Shown one piece after another: positions 25,496 to 36,660 of a stretch of DNA of 64,000 nucleotides; positions within the stretch are counted from its first letter, which is position 1; each line of letters opens with the position of its first letter. The stretch spans positions 682,001 to 746,000 of the forward strand of contig JAQGEQ010000332.1 in the NCBI GenBank assembly GCA_034620365.1, written 5' to 3'. The position numbers were made by a program, and so were the translations under genes. This stretch comes from Pegea sp. RAD2-039. Lineage: Eukaryota; Chordata; Thaliacea; Salpida; Salpidae. A model generated the notes under the pieces. That model saw only the letters and a program-made list of their open reading frames with translations. It was not told the origin of the DNA and ran no database searches.

Positions 25496-26330
25496 ATGGA
25501 ATGTGTTTCTCGCTTTCACGGTTATGATCAACCCTTGAGTCATGTGAGTCATCAAGTTGTAAGTTTTTATGATGTAGTAATGACAAAAACTAGGTACAAA
25601 GCAAAACTAATTCAAATCTTGCTACGTTCTGCATCAATGCTTGCAGAAACATATGGGCTTCAAATATTCAAATATATCAGTTCCCGGTAAGGCATTTTAG
25701 TATTTGACCACGTGACTCATCTAACAATTGCTAATTGCAGACACTAAGTTGTGAGTGAGCTAGGAGAAGATGATCTTTTTCAAGAATTATTAAACTACCT
25801 ACGTGTGTTTCAAATATAATCCATAAGACTACCTTTATATCCCTTGGAAGAAGAACTAAGAATCGCAATTATATGATGGAGCTTTCATTTGTCTTCTCTG
25901 CTTGTATCTAATTTCTACTTGCTTATGCCATAGTTCAACGATCTATATATTTTCATGAAGATTTTTTTTAACCACAATTATCTTTCTTTAATTTTTCTAA
26001 TTATTAGGATTCCGACATTATCTGATCCTAATTTTTGTTTCATTCATTGCTGTCCCTTTTTACTTTAAAGTCGTTATTATTTTTTTTGTATAACATAAAT
26101 TTATTTTTAAATATTAAAAATTTGATGCTAAGATTGAATCTGATTTGAGCTTGATATCTAAGTAAAAGCTGCCAGTTAATCAAAAATTAATAGATACAAG
26201 GTCACAGCTTATAGTTGATTCAAACCAAGTGAAATAACTATAGATCCCAGTTCAAATTTTTGCTGTTTATTAAAGAGTGACAATCAAAAACTTACTTGGG
26301 AAGGTAGATTTTGATTTGATTTATCATGGT
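25496..26330 (+). repeat. Foldback core and right arm, old copy
   Basis: From about 25540 the sequence GATGTAGTAATGACAAAAAC matches the core at 34445-34560 and 38810-38930. It then runs through the right arm (AAGTTGTGAGTGAGCTAGGA near 25745) to the TTACGTCATC block, in inverse orientation at about 26355. A 64-codon frame at 25496-25690 covers the core. In the younger copies an extra base (GCTGACG versus GCTACG) shifts that frame, so coding is doubtful. Divergence from the younger copies is visibly greater than theirs from each other. Confidence 0.7.
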
Positions 26331-29300
26331 AGAGCAAACTACGAATGTCATTATTCGATGACGTAATCATATAGAGCACCGTTTGAAGCTAGAAAATCTT
26401 AAATTAAAAAAAAATTGGTGATATGCTAATTTGCTTTCTTTTACAGTGTAAATTTGAAGAAATGCAAACATTAAGATCAATTTAACTCTGAAACAGTCTG
26501 CCTCTGTCTCCGAGAGATTCATAGTTTAGTATCGATGCAAATTGCATCTTCAAAATTCTGGAAAAGTAATTTTGTGAGATACTTAACACCATCTATTGTA
26601 GCCAAGATATCGTGTATATATAGAACAAACGAAGTCTAATATTTGTGAGCTTTAAAAAGTTAATTTTAGACATTTAATGAATTCTAATCTGTAAGCTGCT
26701 ATGAAATTCTTTCATAAACACAAATTGTCAGTTTTATTTTGCCTTATTGGTAAAATCTGAATGAATGTGATTTTTAGTGAGGTATTTGCTAAAATTGTTT
26801 ACATGAATAATTATTTTAAGTTAATTTTTGCTGAAAATTGTTTAATAATGTTTTAAAAACTATTTTTATTAGCCGAAAATCTACTTTTATGGTTTTCATA
26901 AGTTTGATCAAAGTTAATTATCAGGTTACAAAAATTTTACATTAAAGATTGGCTTATTGAAACAAATTTTAAACGAAAAAACGTTTCACTAAATTTAGAA
27001 ATTTGTTTACTTTAAAATAACATTTAAAAATAACAAGCTGGTGATATCATAAACATTTAAAAAGCTGCCTAAAAACGTTTTTTCTATTTAGCAAGTTGGG
27101 GAAGGACCTTTTAAAGATGATTTTCATTTAAAAAATTTTAAATCAACGATAGTTTTATTTAGTTAGATTTATTTTCAGCCATAGCTGAATACCTTATCAA
27201 CCAGGTATAGTACGTTGTAGATTAATTACGCTGTTATCTTACATGGTTGTGTTTAGTTTAAAGTTTAACTAAACGAAATAAGAGATTATTTCATTATATA
27301 TTAAGTCACTCAAAGAAAGCTCTGATGATGTACATATTATAGGCATTCTTAATTCTATTAACCAGCAAATACGGCGTGCCTTTGAGCGCTCGTAGCATCA
27401 TTTACAAGCCTTACAGGCAACATCAGCCAGTAATGTACAAACAATTCGATAATTTGTTTAAGTTTGAAACGTGGCCTACAATCATTTTATCTAAACAAAA
27501 AACAGTTGATTGTAGTTACTGTGACATCATTAATATAAGGAAGTCAAGTTTAAGAAACGTTAATGCTCAACAAAAATATTCTGATAAAATTAGAAAATTT
27601 CTTGATCACTTACTTAATCAAATTACGTTTTTATAATCTTCAACCTGCGTTTTGCTCTGAAACCATTAGCCTTGTTTTTTAAAAACGTTGAGATTACAAT
27701 TTGTAGTCGTAAAAGTACCATAATATCAAGTTCAAATGAAATAAGTTAGTGTTAATAGATAATTACTTTATCTATTATTAAAATCGTGATGATGCTTGAA
27801 AAAGCTTACACGAAACTTATACTTTGGTTTAATTGATTCTCAAACCTTTAACAATATAGTTTTAAGATTTCTTTATCTTTATATTTACTAAACTAAAAAA
27901 AAAGTTGTCTAATGTTAATACTTTTTATAATGTATAATCATCAAACACGAAAATTAATGTCCTTATTCTATTTATCATTTTATTAAAGTTAATGCCTTTT
28001 ATGTTGAACAAGCATCAAACACGAATCAAGTAAATACTGATGACTACATACAATAAGCAAAACCAATAACTGAAATAATTATAAAAACAGTTTAGAAATA
28101 CAAAACATTATACTTTTCGAAATTTGATTAGTTAAGATTAGCAACAAAAACGGGATTCTTTTGATTCTATAAGTGGTATCACCAAATTATTTAAAAATAC
28201 TTATCTCTTTAACATTTTTGAAAACGTATTCCAGCCAACTGTAAACTACATGTAAGTGATATAATCATAATAGCTGATCGTAACTTACCTTTTTGCCACA
28301 TGTCATAATCCTAAATTTTGAAGGATTTCAAAATACAGTCCATTTTTTTCATAAGAAATCGTAATTGTCTGACGATAGCTTACAGAAGAATCCTTTTGGC
28401 AATGATAATGTTTTCTCGGATTTAAATTTGTTTATTTTCTTGTAAAATTAAATCTTTTCAAATAAACTAAGAACAACTCTACATCTCTATCTCTAAGATA
28501 GATTTTGAAAATAGATACAAAAATTAATGGTTGAGTGAAAAATAAGGCCAGATCGATTGTTACAAATAAAGTTTCTGTCTAATGATTTCTTGAAAGTTCA
28601 AAAGCAGTAAAAAAAAACGGAACAATGGTAATACGTCGAATTTTGTTTTAGTGAAGAAAAACAGAGTGAAGAACAAAAGAAGCTGTCACAATTTAAAAAA
28701 ATGATTTTAGGGTATAATACTTCCTGCTAAATTTTTGAAATTTAAATTGCATGATCTTTCAAGTTTGTTTAAATTTTCACTAAATTGAATTTTATTCAAA
28801 GAAATTATTTTTCTTCAATTTATGATATCTAGAAAATACTTCGCCAGTTAATGTAATGGATTTAATAATGTCCAAAGACATTTGAGAAAATTTGAAATTT
28901 AGTTATTGAGTAGATGAACCAGTTCTGGAAAGTACTTTATGTTACGATTCTATTATAAGTCGCAGCAGGTGCTTAGGTGTATAGAAGCTAGTTTGATGTC
29001 ATGTTGTTTTAACGTGTCAAAATACTCAGTTAGCTGCTGAGCCACAGACGTCCTTTTGATGAAACTTTTCATTTTCAGAAAGTTGAAAAAGAGAGTAGAA
29101 CAAAGAAGTACAATAACATCACATAGCAACTGATGAAGTGAGAGAAGAATCAAGGCCCAGGAGGATACAATTTGATTTGATTTGTCATGGTAGAGCAAAA
29201 TAAGAATGTGATTATTGGATGACGTAATCATATACAGCACCGTTTCAAGATAGAAAATCCTTTTAAATTAAAAAATAATTGTTGAATTGTTTACTTATTT

Positions 29301-29560
29301 TCTCCTACAGTGTATTTTCAAAAATACGTAAACTTTAAGGTTTATTTACCTTAAAAACAGCTTATATCTGTTTTCTAGAGATTCAAAGTTTAGCATCGAT
29401 GCAAGTTACCTCTTCAAAATTAAAAAAAAACGAGTCTATTAAAAAAAATAGTATCCTTTTGTAGAAAAGATAACGTGTATATCCCTAGATATCAAAAACC
29501 TAGCCTTTTAAATCTACATTTTAAAAACAATAATTTTAATTTTATTTTTGTCAAACATAA
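26330..29560 (-). repeat. R/X/S repeat block, inverse orientation, old copy
   Basis: The block begins and ends with the same arm start (CATGGTAGAGCAAA then GATGACGTAATCATA, at 26325-26370 and 29185-29235), a step of about 2850 bp. Between them lie the arm (to about 27160), an X segment and the S segment (about 28900-29100). Equivalent blocks stand at 40000-42960 (inverse) and 52985-55900 and 61360-64000 (direct). The family-1 SINE found in the X segment of those blocks is missing here, near 28215-28265. ORFs at 27376-27636 (86 codons) and 28953-29240 (minus, 95 codons) lie inside. Confidence 0.7.
27376..27636 (+). pseudogene. 86-codon ORF in X segment, possible relic coding sequence
   Basis: The C-terminal half (VDCSYCDIINIRKSSLRNVN...YSDKIRKF) can be read in the same frame in the paralogous segment at 41130-41240 (VDCSYCNLTNTRGPSLTNVN...FSDKIRKF), but the N-terminal half is disrupted there. 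Substitutions between the two are spread over all three codon positions in my count, which does not support selection on the protein. I recognise no family. It is perhaps a fossil of a mobile-element protein. Confidence 0.2.
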
Positions 29561-30655
29561 TTGTTTTATTTTCATGTCTTTTTGTTAAATCATTTTAATG
29601 TCAAATTCAGTCTTAGTTGACTTGCTAATTAAACAACAAAAACTTCGAAGATGTACGCCAATGCATTGAAGATGTGACGTCACAATCACTAAAAGCGGAA
29701 AATTAATTGCTGTAGCAATCTTCCTACCTGGTAGGTCTCATAGAAATTCAAAACAATATTAATATCAAAATGCGATTGATAGCTTACTAACAAATGTCGC
29801 ACTAGAATTTTTAAAAGTATACTGAACATTAAGATGAGTAAACAAATTTATTTCTTTTAACTTTATTGTAATATTCTATTCTCGACTAAATATGACAAAA
29901 TGGGAAGTAAATTTTTTTAAACATTTGTTTGGTCACAAACAAAAATTTTTCTGAAAAGTAAATTATTTAGCGTTAGACATACTGCTTAACAGCTCAAAAA
30001 CAATAGAACTTATACGTTGTATGTGCACAACACTAAATTAATATATAATAAATTATGTACTTGAGACAATAGTTTTGTTGATGTCAATTGCATTATCCCG
30101 CTGTTAATTTTATTCCCTAAATATATATGAATATTATTTCCAAAATAACTTTTTGGTATCATAAAATCTTAGTTATAGACTAATAAAGTTTAAGCTTGTC
30201 AAGTTCAAAGCTATGAGTGACAAACGAAAACATTCTGCTAAGAACTTAAACTGTTTTAAAAAAACACTTGGTATATGTAAGAAAATGTTTTTAAATATTT
30301 TAATCGTTGATAAAATACTGAAAATGATATTACATATTTAAAGTTAAAATGCATACATTTGTTTGCTCGTCTTACTGTTCTGTTTGCTTTTAAAAAATTT
30401 TGTGCAACATTTGTTAGTGCACTACTAATTGCATTCTGATATTAATCTTGTTTTAAATTGTTTTGTTGTAAATTGTAAATTTTGCTGTTAGTGATTTTGA
30501 TGTGACATCTTCGAAGTATTGGCGTATATTTTCGGCGTTTTTGGTATATAATGACATTAGCAAGTGAAGCTAAGACAGAATTTGACATAATAACGAATTG
30601 ACAAAAGACATGAAAATTAAACAACAAAATCAATCAAGTAATTATATTTAACAAA
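29550..30655. repeat. Inverted repeat, arms about 310 bp, spacer about 480 bp
   Basis: The segment 29550-29860 is the approximate reverse complement of 30340-30655. GACGTCACAATCAC at 29677-29690 faces GTGATTTTGATGTGACATC near 30490, and CTTAGTTGACTTGCTAAT faces ATTAGCAAGTGAAGCTAAG. The right arm is the start of the first 1260-bp tandem unit. The spacer is AT-rich and has no identifiable gene. Confidence 0.65.
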
Positions 30656-33500
30656 AGTAAAATTAAATCTATTGTTTTTAAAATCTCTTTTGCATTAAAA
30701 TTTAATTAAATTAAATTGTTCTGTAAAAGGTTCTTTCAAAACTTGCTCAATAGAAACAGCGTTTTTAGGCAGCTTTTTAAACGTTTTTAATATCGTCAGC
30801 TTATAATCTTAAATTGTTATATCAAAGAAAAGAAAGTTTCAAGTTTATTTAAATGTCTTATCTTTTAAAAGTTGTTTCAATATTTCGATCTCTTTCATAA
30901 TATGTTTATAAACTGATAAATAACTTTGAATAAACTTATTAAGACGAAAAAAAGGATTTTTGACTTATTTAAGTATTTATTTTTCAAAACATAAATAAAC
31001 AATTTTCGGCATATACTAACATAAAATAATTAATATTGTAAACAATTTTAGCAAATACCTCAATAAAAACTGATTGATTCAGATTTTACCAATTAGCAAA
31101 AAAAAATTGACAATCTATGTTTCTAAGAGCATATTGTAGCATTGTACATCGTTAAATTGATTTAATCGCTAAAATTACGTCATCGCTCACAAATGTTAGA
31201 CTTCTTTTGGTGGATATATACGTCAATTTTGGCACAGAAGGAAAGCTATTGGCTCAGTAAGTTCAATAGAAGCACTTTTGATAATTTGGAGATGCAACAT
31301 GCATCGATACTTAACTAATTATCTCTCGGAGACAGATGCAGACTGTTTCAGAGAGAAATAAATCTTGATGTCTGCATATTTTTACTTGATAAAACACTTT
31401 TTTAATCTTAAGTTTGAAGCAGTATATGTAACAAAATAGATTTTTAAATTAATTTTAGTAGAGCTTAGAAATTAAGTTTAACTTGTAAATAAGTTGAAAT
31501 CTCAAATAAAATAATGTTTGTGACCAAACGAAAATGATAAAATTAAAAAAAATATACTTTGGTTTTTGTTATATTTAATCGAAAATACTATATAACAATA
31601 AAGTTAAAATGCATAAATTTGTTTGCTCGTCTTACTGTTCTGTTTACTTTAAAAAATTTTTGAGCAACATTTGTTAGTGCACTACTAATTGCATTCTGAT
31701 ATTAATCTTGTTTTAAATTGTTTTGTTGTAAATTGTAAGTTTTGCTGTTAGTGATTTTGATGTGACATCTTCAAAGTTTTGGCGTATATTTTCGGCGATT
31801 TTGGTATATAATGACATTAGCAAGTGAAGCTAAGACAAAATTTTACATAATAACGACTTGACAAAAGACATGAAAATTTAACAACAAAATCAATCAAGTA
31901 ATTATATTTAACAAAAGTAAAATTAAATCTATTGTTTTTAAAATCACTTTTGCATTAAAATTTAATTAAATTAAATTGTTCTGTAAAAGGTTCTTTCAAA
32001 ACTTGCTCAATAGAAACAGCGTTTTTAGGCAGCTTTTTAAACGTTTTTAATATCGTCAGCTTATAATCTTAAATTGTTATATCAAAGAAAAGAAAGTTTC
32101 AAGTTTATTTAAATGTCTTATCTTTTAAAAGTTGTTTCAATATTTCGATCTCTTTCATAATATGTTTATAAACTGATAAATAACTTTGAATAAACTTATT
32201 AAGACGAAAAAAAGGATTTTTGACTTATTTAAGTATTTATTTTTCAAAACATAAATAAACAATTTTCGGCATATACTAACATAAAATAATTAATATTGTA
32301 AACAATTTTAGCAAATACCTCAATAAAAACTGATTGATTCAGATTTTACCAATTAGCAAAAAAAAATTGACAATCTATGTTTCTAAGAGCATATTGTAGC
32401 ATTGTACATCGTTAAATTGATTTAATCGCTAAAATTACGTCATCGCTCACAAATGTTAGACTTCTTTTGGTGGATATATACGTCAATTTTGGCACAGAAG
32501 GAAAGCTATTGGCTCAGTAAGTTCAATAGAAGCACTTTTGATAATTTTGAGATGCAACATGCATCGATACTTAACTAATTATCTCTCGGAGACAGATGCA
32601 GACTGTTTCAGAGAGAAATAAATCTTGATGTCTGCATATTTTTACTTGATAAAACACTTTTTTAATCTTAAGTTTGAAGCAGTATATGTAACAAAATAGA
32701 TTTTTAAATTAATTTTAGTAGAGCTTAGAAATTAAGTTTAATTTGTAAATAAGTTGAAATCTCAAATAAAATAATGTTTGTGACCAAACGAAAATGATAA
32801 AGTTAAAAAAAATATACTTTGGTTTTTGTTATATTTAATCGAAAATACTATATAACAATAAAGTTAAAATGCATAAATTTGTCTGCTCGTCTTACTGTTC
32901 TGTTTACTTTAAAAAATTTTTGTGCAACATTTGTTAGTGCACTACTAATTGCATTCTGATATTAATCTTGTTTTAAATTGTTTTGTTGTAAATTGTAAGT
33001 TTTGCTGTTAGTGATTTTGATGTGACATCTTCAAAGTTTTGGCGTATATTTTCGGCGATTTTGGTATATAATGACATTAGCAAGTGAAGCTAAGACAAAA
33101 TTTTACATAATAACGACTTGACAAAAGACATGAAAATTTAACAACAAAATCAATCAAGTAATTATATTTAACAAAAGTAAAATTAAATCTATTGTTTATA
33201 AAATCACTTTTGCATTAAAATTTAATTAAATTAAATTGTTCTGTAAAAGGTTCTTTCAAAACTTGCTTAATAGAAACAGCGATTTTAGGCAGCTTTTTAA
33301 ACGTTTTTAATATCGTCAGCTTATAATCTTAAATTGTTATATCAAAGAAAAGAAAGTTTTAAGTTTATTTAAATGTCTTATCTTTTAAAAGTTGTTTCAA
33401 TATTTCGATCTCTTTCATAACATGTTTATAAACTGATAAAAAACTTTGAATAAACTTATTAAGACGAAAAAAAGGATTTTTGACTTATTTAAGTATTTAT
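30339..33500 (+). repeat. Tandem array of a 1260-bp unit, about 2.5 copies
   Basis: GTTTGCTCGTCTTACTGTTC starts at 30361 and 31621, with a one-base variant at 32881. TGACTTATTTAAGTATTTAT starts at 30961, 32221 and 33481. Every step is exactly 1260 bp. Copies run 30339-31598, 31599-32858 and 32859-33500, the last one truncated. Differences between copies are sparse substitutions with no visible indels, so the array is young or homogenised. The unit corresponds to 36660-37930 of the single-copy arm, closed end to end near TCTGCATATTTTTAC. No coding sequence is retained. Confidence 0.92.
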
Positions 33501-33545
33501 GTTTTGAAAAATAAATAATAAATAAATAAAATAAATAAAATCTTG
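33501..33545. repeat. AAAT-rich microsatellite at array junction
   Basis: Short AAAT/AAATA repeats sit exactly where the third 1260-bp unit breaks off. After them the sequence resumes in the arm at TCTTGATGTCTGCATATTTT, some 400 bp further along the arm. This looks like a deletion joint healed through simple sequence. Confidence 0.7.
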
Positions 33546-34780
33546 ATGTCTGCATATTTTTGAAATTAAACCGTATTCGGAAATAAATGAACTATTCAAC
33601 ATTATGTTTTTAAAATTAAAACATTTCCTAACTTCAAACGCCGCTGCTGTGTATGATTACGTCATCGAATAATGACATTCGTGCTTTGCTCTACCATGAC
33701 AAATTGAATCAAAATGCACCTGCTTAAGTAAGTTTTTGATTACCAATCATTAGTAGACAACAACATTTTCTACTTGGAGCCTTAATCTAATCACTTGGTT
33801 TGAAACAACTATAAGTTGTGAGATTTTATCAATTTCTGATTGATTGACAGCTTTTACTTAGACATTTAGATCAAATCAAATTCTATCTCACCATTAAATT
33901 TTTAATTTTTAAAGTCAAATTAATGTTTTACAAGGAGAACATTAAAGATTTTAAAGTCAAAAGTGATAACAATAATTGAAACAGAAACTACGATCAGATA
34001 AAGTTAAAATCCTAAGAATTAAAGAAATCACAGAAAGATTACTGTGGTTAAAAAAGAATCTTCATAAAGACCATATACATCGTTGAACCATACCAAAATC
34101 AAGTAGAAATCAGATACTTTCATGGAAGTCAAATTGAAGTTTATCCATCATCTACTTGAGGTTGTTTTTCCTTCAAGGGACATAAAGATAGTTTTATTGA
34201 TTTCATTTAAAACATAATATTGTGTTTAACAATAATAATTATATAAAATATTTGTTGGTAATTTAATAACTATGGAAAAAGACTATCTTCTCCTATCTCA
34301 CTCATAACTTAGTATCTGAAGTCAGCAATTGTTTGAAGAGTCACGTGTTCTTGTGCTAAGACGGTTTATCTTGAACTGTATCATTATTATTATTTATAAA
34401 ATGATTTATTCTTAAGTCAAGAGGGTCGTCGAGTTGTAAGTTTTTATGATGTAGTAATGACAAAAAACAGGTACAAAGCAAAACTTATTAAAATCGTGCT
34501 GACGTTCTGCATCATTGCTTGCAGAAAGATGTCAGATTCAAATATTTCTTTTCCAGGTAAAGTATTTTAGCGTTTGACTACTTGACTCATCTAACAATTG
34601 CAGATTGCTTGACACTAAGTTGTGAGTGAGCTAGGAGAAGATGATCCTTTTCAACTGAAACTTTTGAACTGAAACACTACGTTTGTTTCAAAAAAAATCT
34701 ATCACTTTAATATAAAATCTTCTGACATGGCTCAACTGTCTAAATGAATTCGATGAAGACTTTTTTCTAACCACAATCTT
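33545..34780 (+). repeat. Foldback unit: left arm, core and shortened right arm
   Basis: The left arm contains the TTACGTCATC block at about 33659-33668 and the GCTTTTACTTAGACATTTAG segment near 33850. The core spans about 34350-34560. The right arm (AAGTTGTGAGTGAGCTAGGA at about 34616) is internally shortened and ends near 34780. It is homologous to 37930-39240. Confidence 0.75.
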
Positions 34781-36660
34781 AATGATGTTTTTCTGAGACT
34801 TCTAGTTTTATAAAATATTTGATAATATTTGGATTAACTTAAAATTCAATAATTAAAGCTTTTTTACTTAACAGATGTATAGTTGTTTATTTATGAGTAT
34901 TTTTGTAAAAGTAGGTTTCTTATCAAGCTTAGAGTTATTTTGTAGCATTTTTATTTTACACAATAGATTGTGAAATATTGATTTCTAACTTGAAGTATAT
35001 TCAACTTTTATATTCAACGAATGTAATCTTTTAAAACTTTTTTTGCATTGAAAAATACGATCTTAGTTGAAAACAATTTTATTATTAAAAGTTATTTATC
35101 TCTTATCAAAAAAACTCTTTAGAATTTTTGTTCATGTTTTTTTATAGAATTAAGAATAAGTTATCACATTTTGAAAAACGTTTTGAATAATGTTTGTTTT
35201 GCTGCTATAAAACCGTTTTTATGTTGACATGCTGACAATGATTTGTAGCTATAATTAAAATAATATACATCAAAGTTTGGTTTAATTGCTAGAATTCAAC
35301 TTTTAAATAAAAATTAACTAATTCATGGTACTTAATGAAAAAGTAATTAAAATGAGAGAAAATCTCTTTTACTTACCGCCATCTTGCGGTTGAAATAACT
35401 TTTATACAAAGTAAACACCAAATAAAAATGTTGAATTTCCTAGTAAACAGAAAGTTAATATTTTAATTCAGTATAATCAACAAAATAATTTCTAGTGATT
35501 AATTTATTTAAAACATTTTTATTTTAGATGTTTGACTTTTCAAAGTTAATAACAAACCAGTTTTAAGTATGGATTCGTTTAAAAACCATTTATTTAAATG
35601 AATAATTTTTAAATTGAGATAAGAAAGACTTTTTGTTGCTATTTATTGCTATCCTACTTAATTTAAGACAATTACGACTATTGTATACCGAAAGTTTCAA
35701 ATAGAGGTTTATATCCTTGTAACGTTTTTGTTTAGCACCTCAAAGTCTAGATGACAAAATACAATTTTGGTTACATTTTTTTGTGAAAACATTTGTGACT
35801 AATAATCATATGAGCGAATAGTTCATTAAATCATTAAAATTAGAATCAATAAAAGATTCATGCAAGATTGTTACAACAACCTTGTAAATATTCAACTTTA
35901 TCTCAGTTTTAAGAACTCTATTGCTTGAAACTTATCACAACGAGCTTACCAAAGGCTTTCTTTATCAAGGCTAACCTGATTATCTAAAATTAGTATCTTA
36001 GTAAATCAAAGTATAAACTTACCCAAAAACTTAAAGTGCATGATGAAACTAAATCTAGTAATAATATTTGTTATTTCACGACATTTTGGGCGTAACATTT
36101 TTATGGTGATATTCTCTCTTTTTGAAGCTGACTTTAAGTTTGAAGAATATTTTGGCCTCGCTGCAGCAAAATGTTATTTTTGTAGTAATAATACAGTGAT
36201 TGTAACTAAATCAACATCAGAAATAGATATAACTAAAAAGATAAACCAAATATAAATATATAAAAAATATAAAAATGTATACTTGCTTAGTAACAACTAA
36301 GAAAAAATAGAAATGTTTTTTGCAGAAAGTGTTCAAAGTAAAGAATAAGAATTAAAAAAATCGTTGTAACATAACTTTTTCGTAAAGCTAATTAAGAAAA
36401 AATGTTAATATTTTATTTCTAAGGGGTAACCCTAATAACTTTTACTTTAAGAGTAAACATCATATCTAGTTATCATTTTTACCGAAGTTATTTCCCAGCT
36501 TTTTATGTGACAAAATAAATGTGTTAAATAATTTAATTTACTTAATTTTTATTTAAAGTTTCTGATAAAAAACTCTGCAGCTTTAACTTTTTCAACATTT
36601 CGTATTAAAAAACACTCAATGTTTTGTCTAAGACTTCATTAAACGTTTTAAAAGTTGTTA
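34780..36660 (+). repeat. Spacer block of the A-type repeat, copy 1
   Basis: It is nearly identical to 48364-50220, both beginning TTAATGATGTTTTTCTGAGA. Copies in inverse orientation at 44870 and 60675 stop inside the block, near the position equivalent to 36165-36180. The 71-codon ORF at 36040-36255 lies inside. No known protein is recognisable. Confidence 0.75.
36040..36255 (+). CDS. Short unidentified ORF in spacer block, copy 1
   Basis: A 71-codon frame starts with a hydrophobic stretch (LVIIFVISRHFGRNIFMVIF) and ends in a hydrophilic tail with CYFC. The same frame is intact at 49625-49840 with only a few residue changes, but the two blocks are recent duplicates, so persistence alone is weak evidence. 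Both inverse-orientation copies are cut inside this frame. The family is unknown, and it is probably not a gene. Confidence 0.15.
   Translation: MMKLNLVIIFVISRHFGRNIFMVIFSLFEADFKFEEYFGLAAAKCYFCSNNTVIVTKSTSEIDITKKINQI

Noticed and set aside
30339..33500. CRISPR array
   Set aside because: The repeats are 1260 bp long with no short repeat-spacer pattern, and the sequence is eukaryotic.
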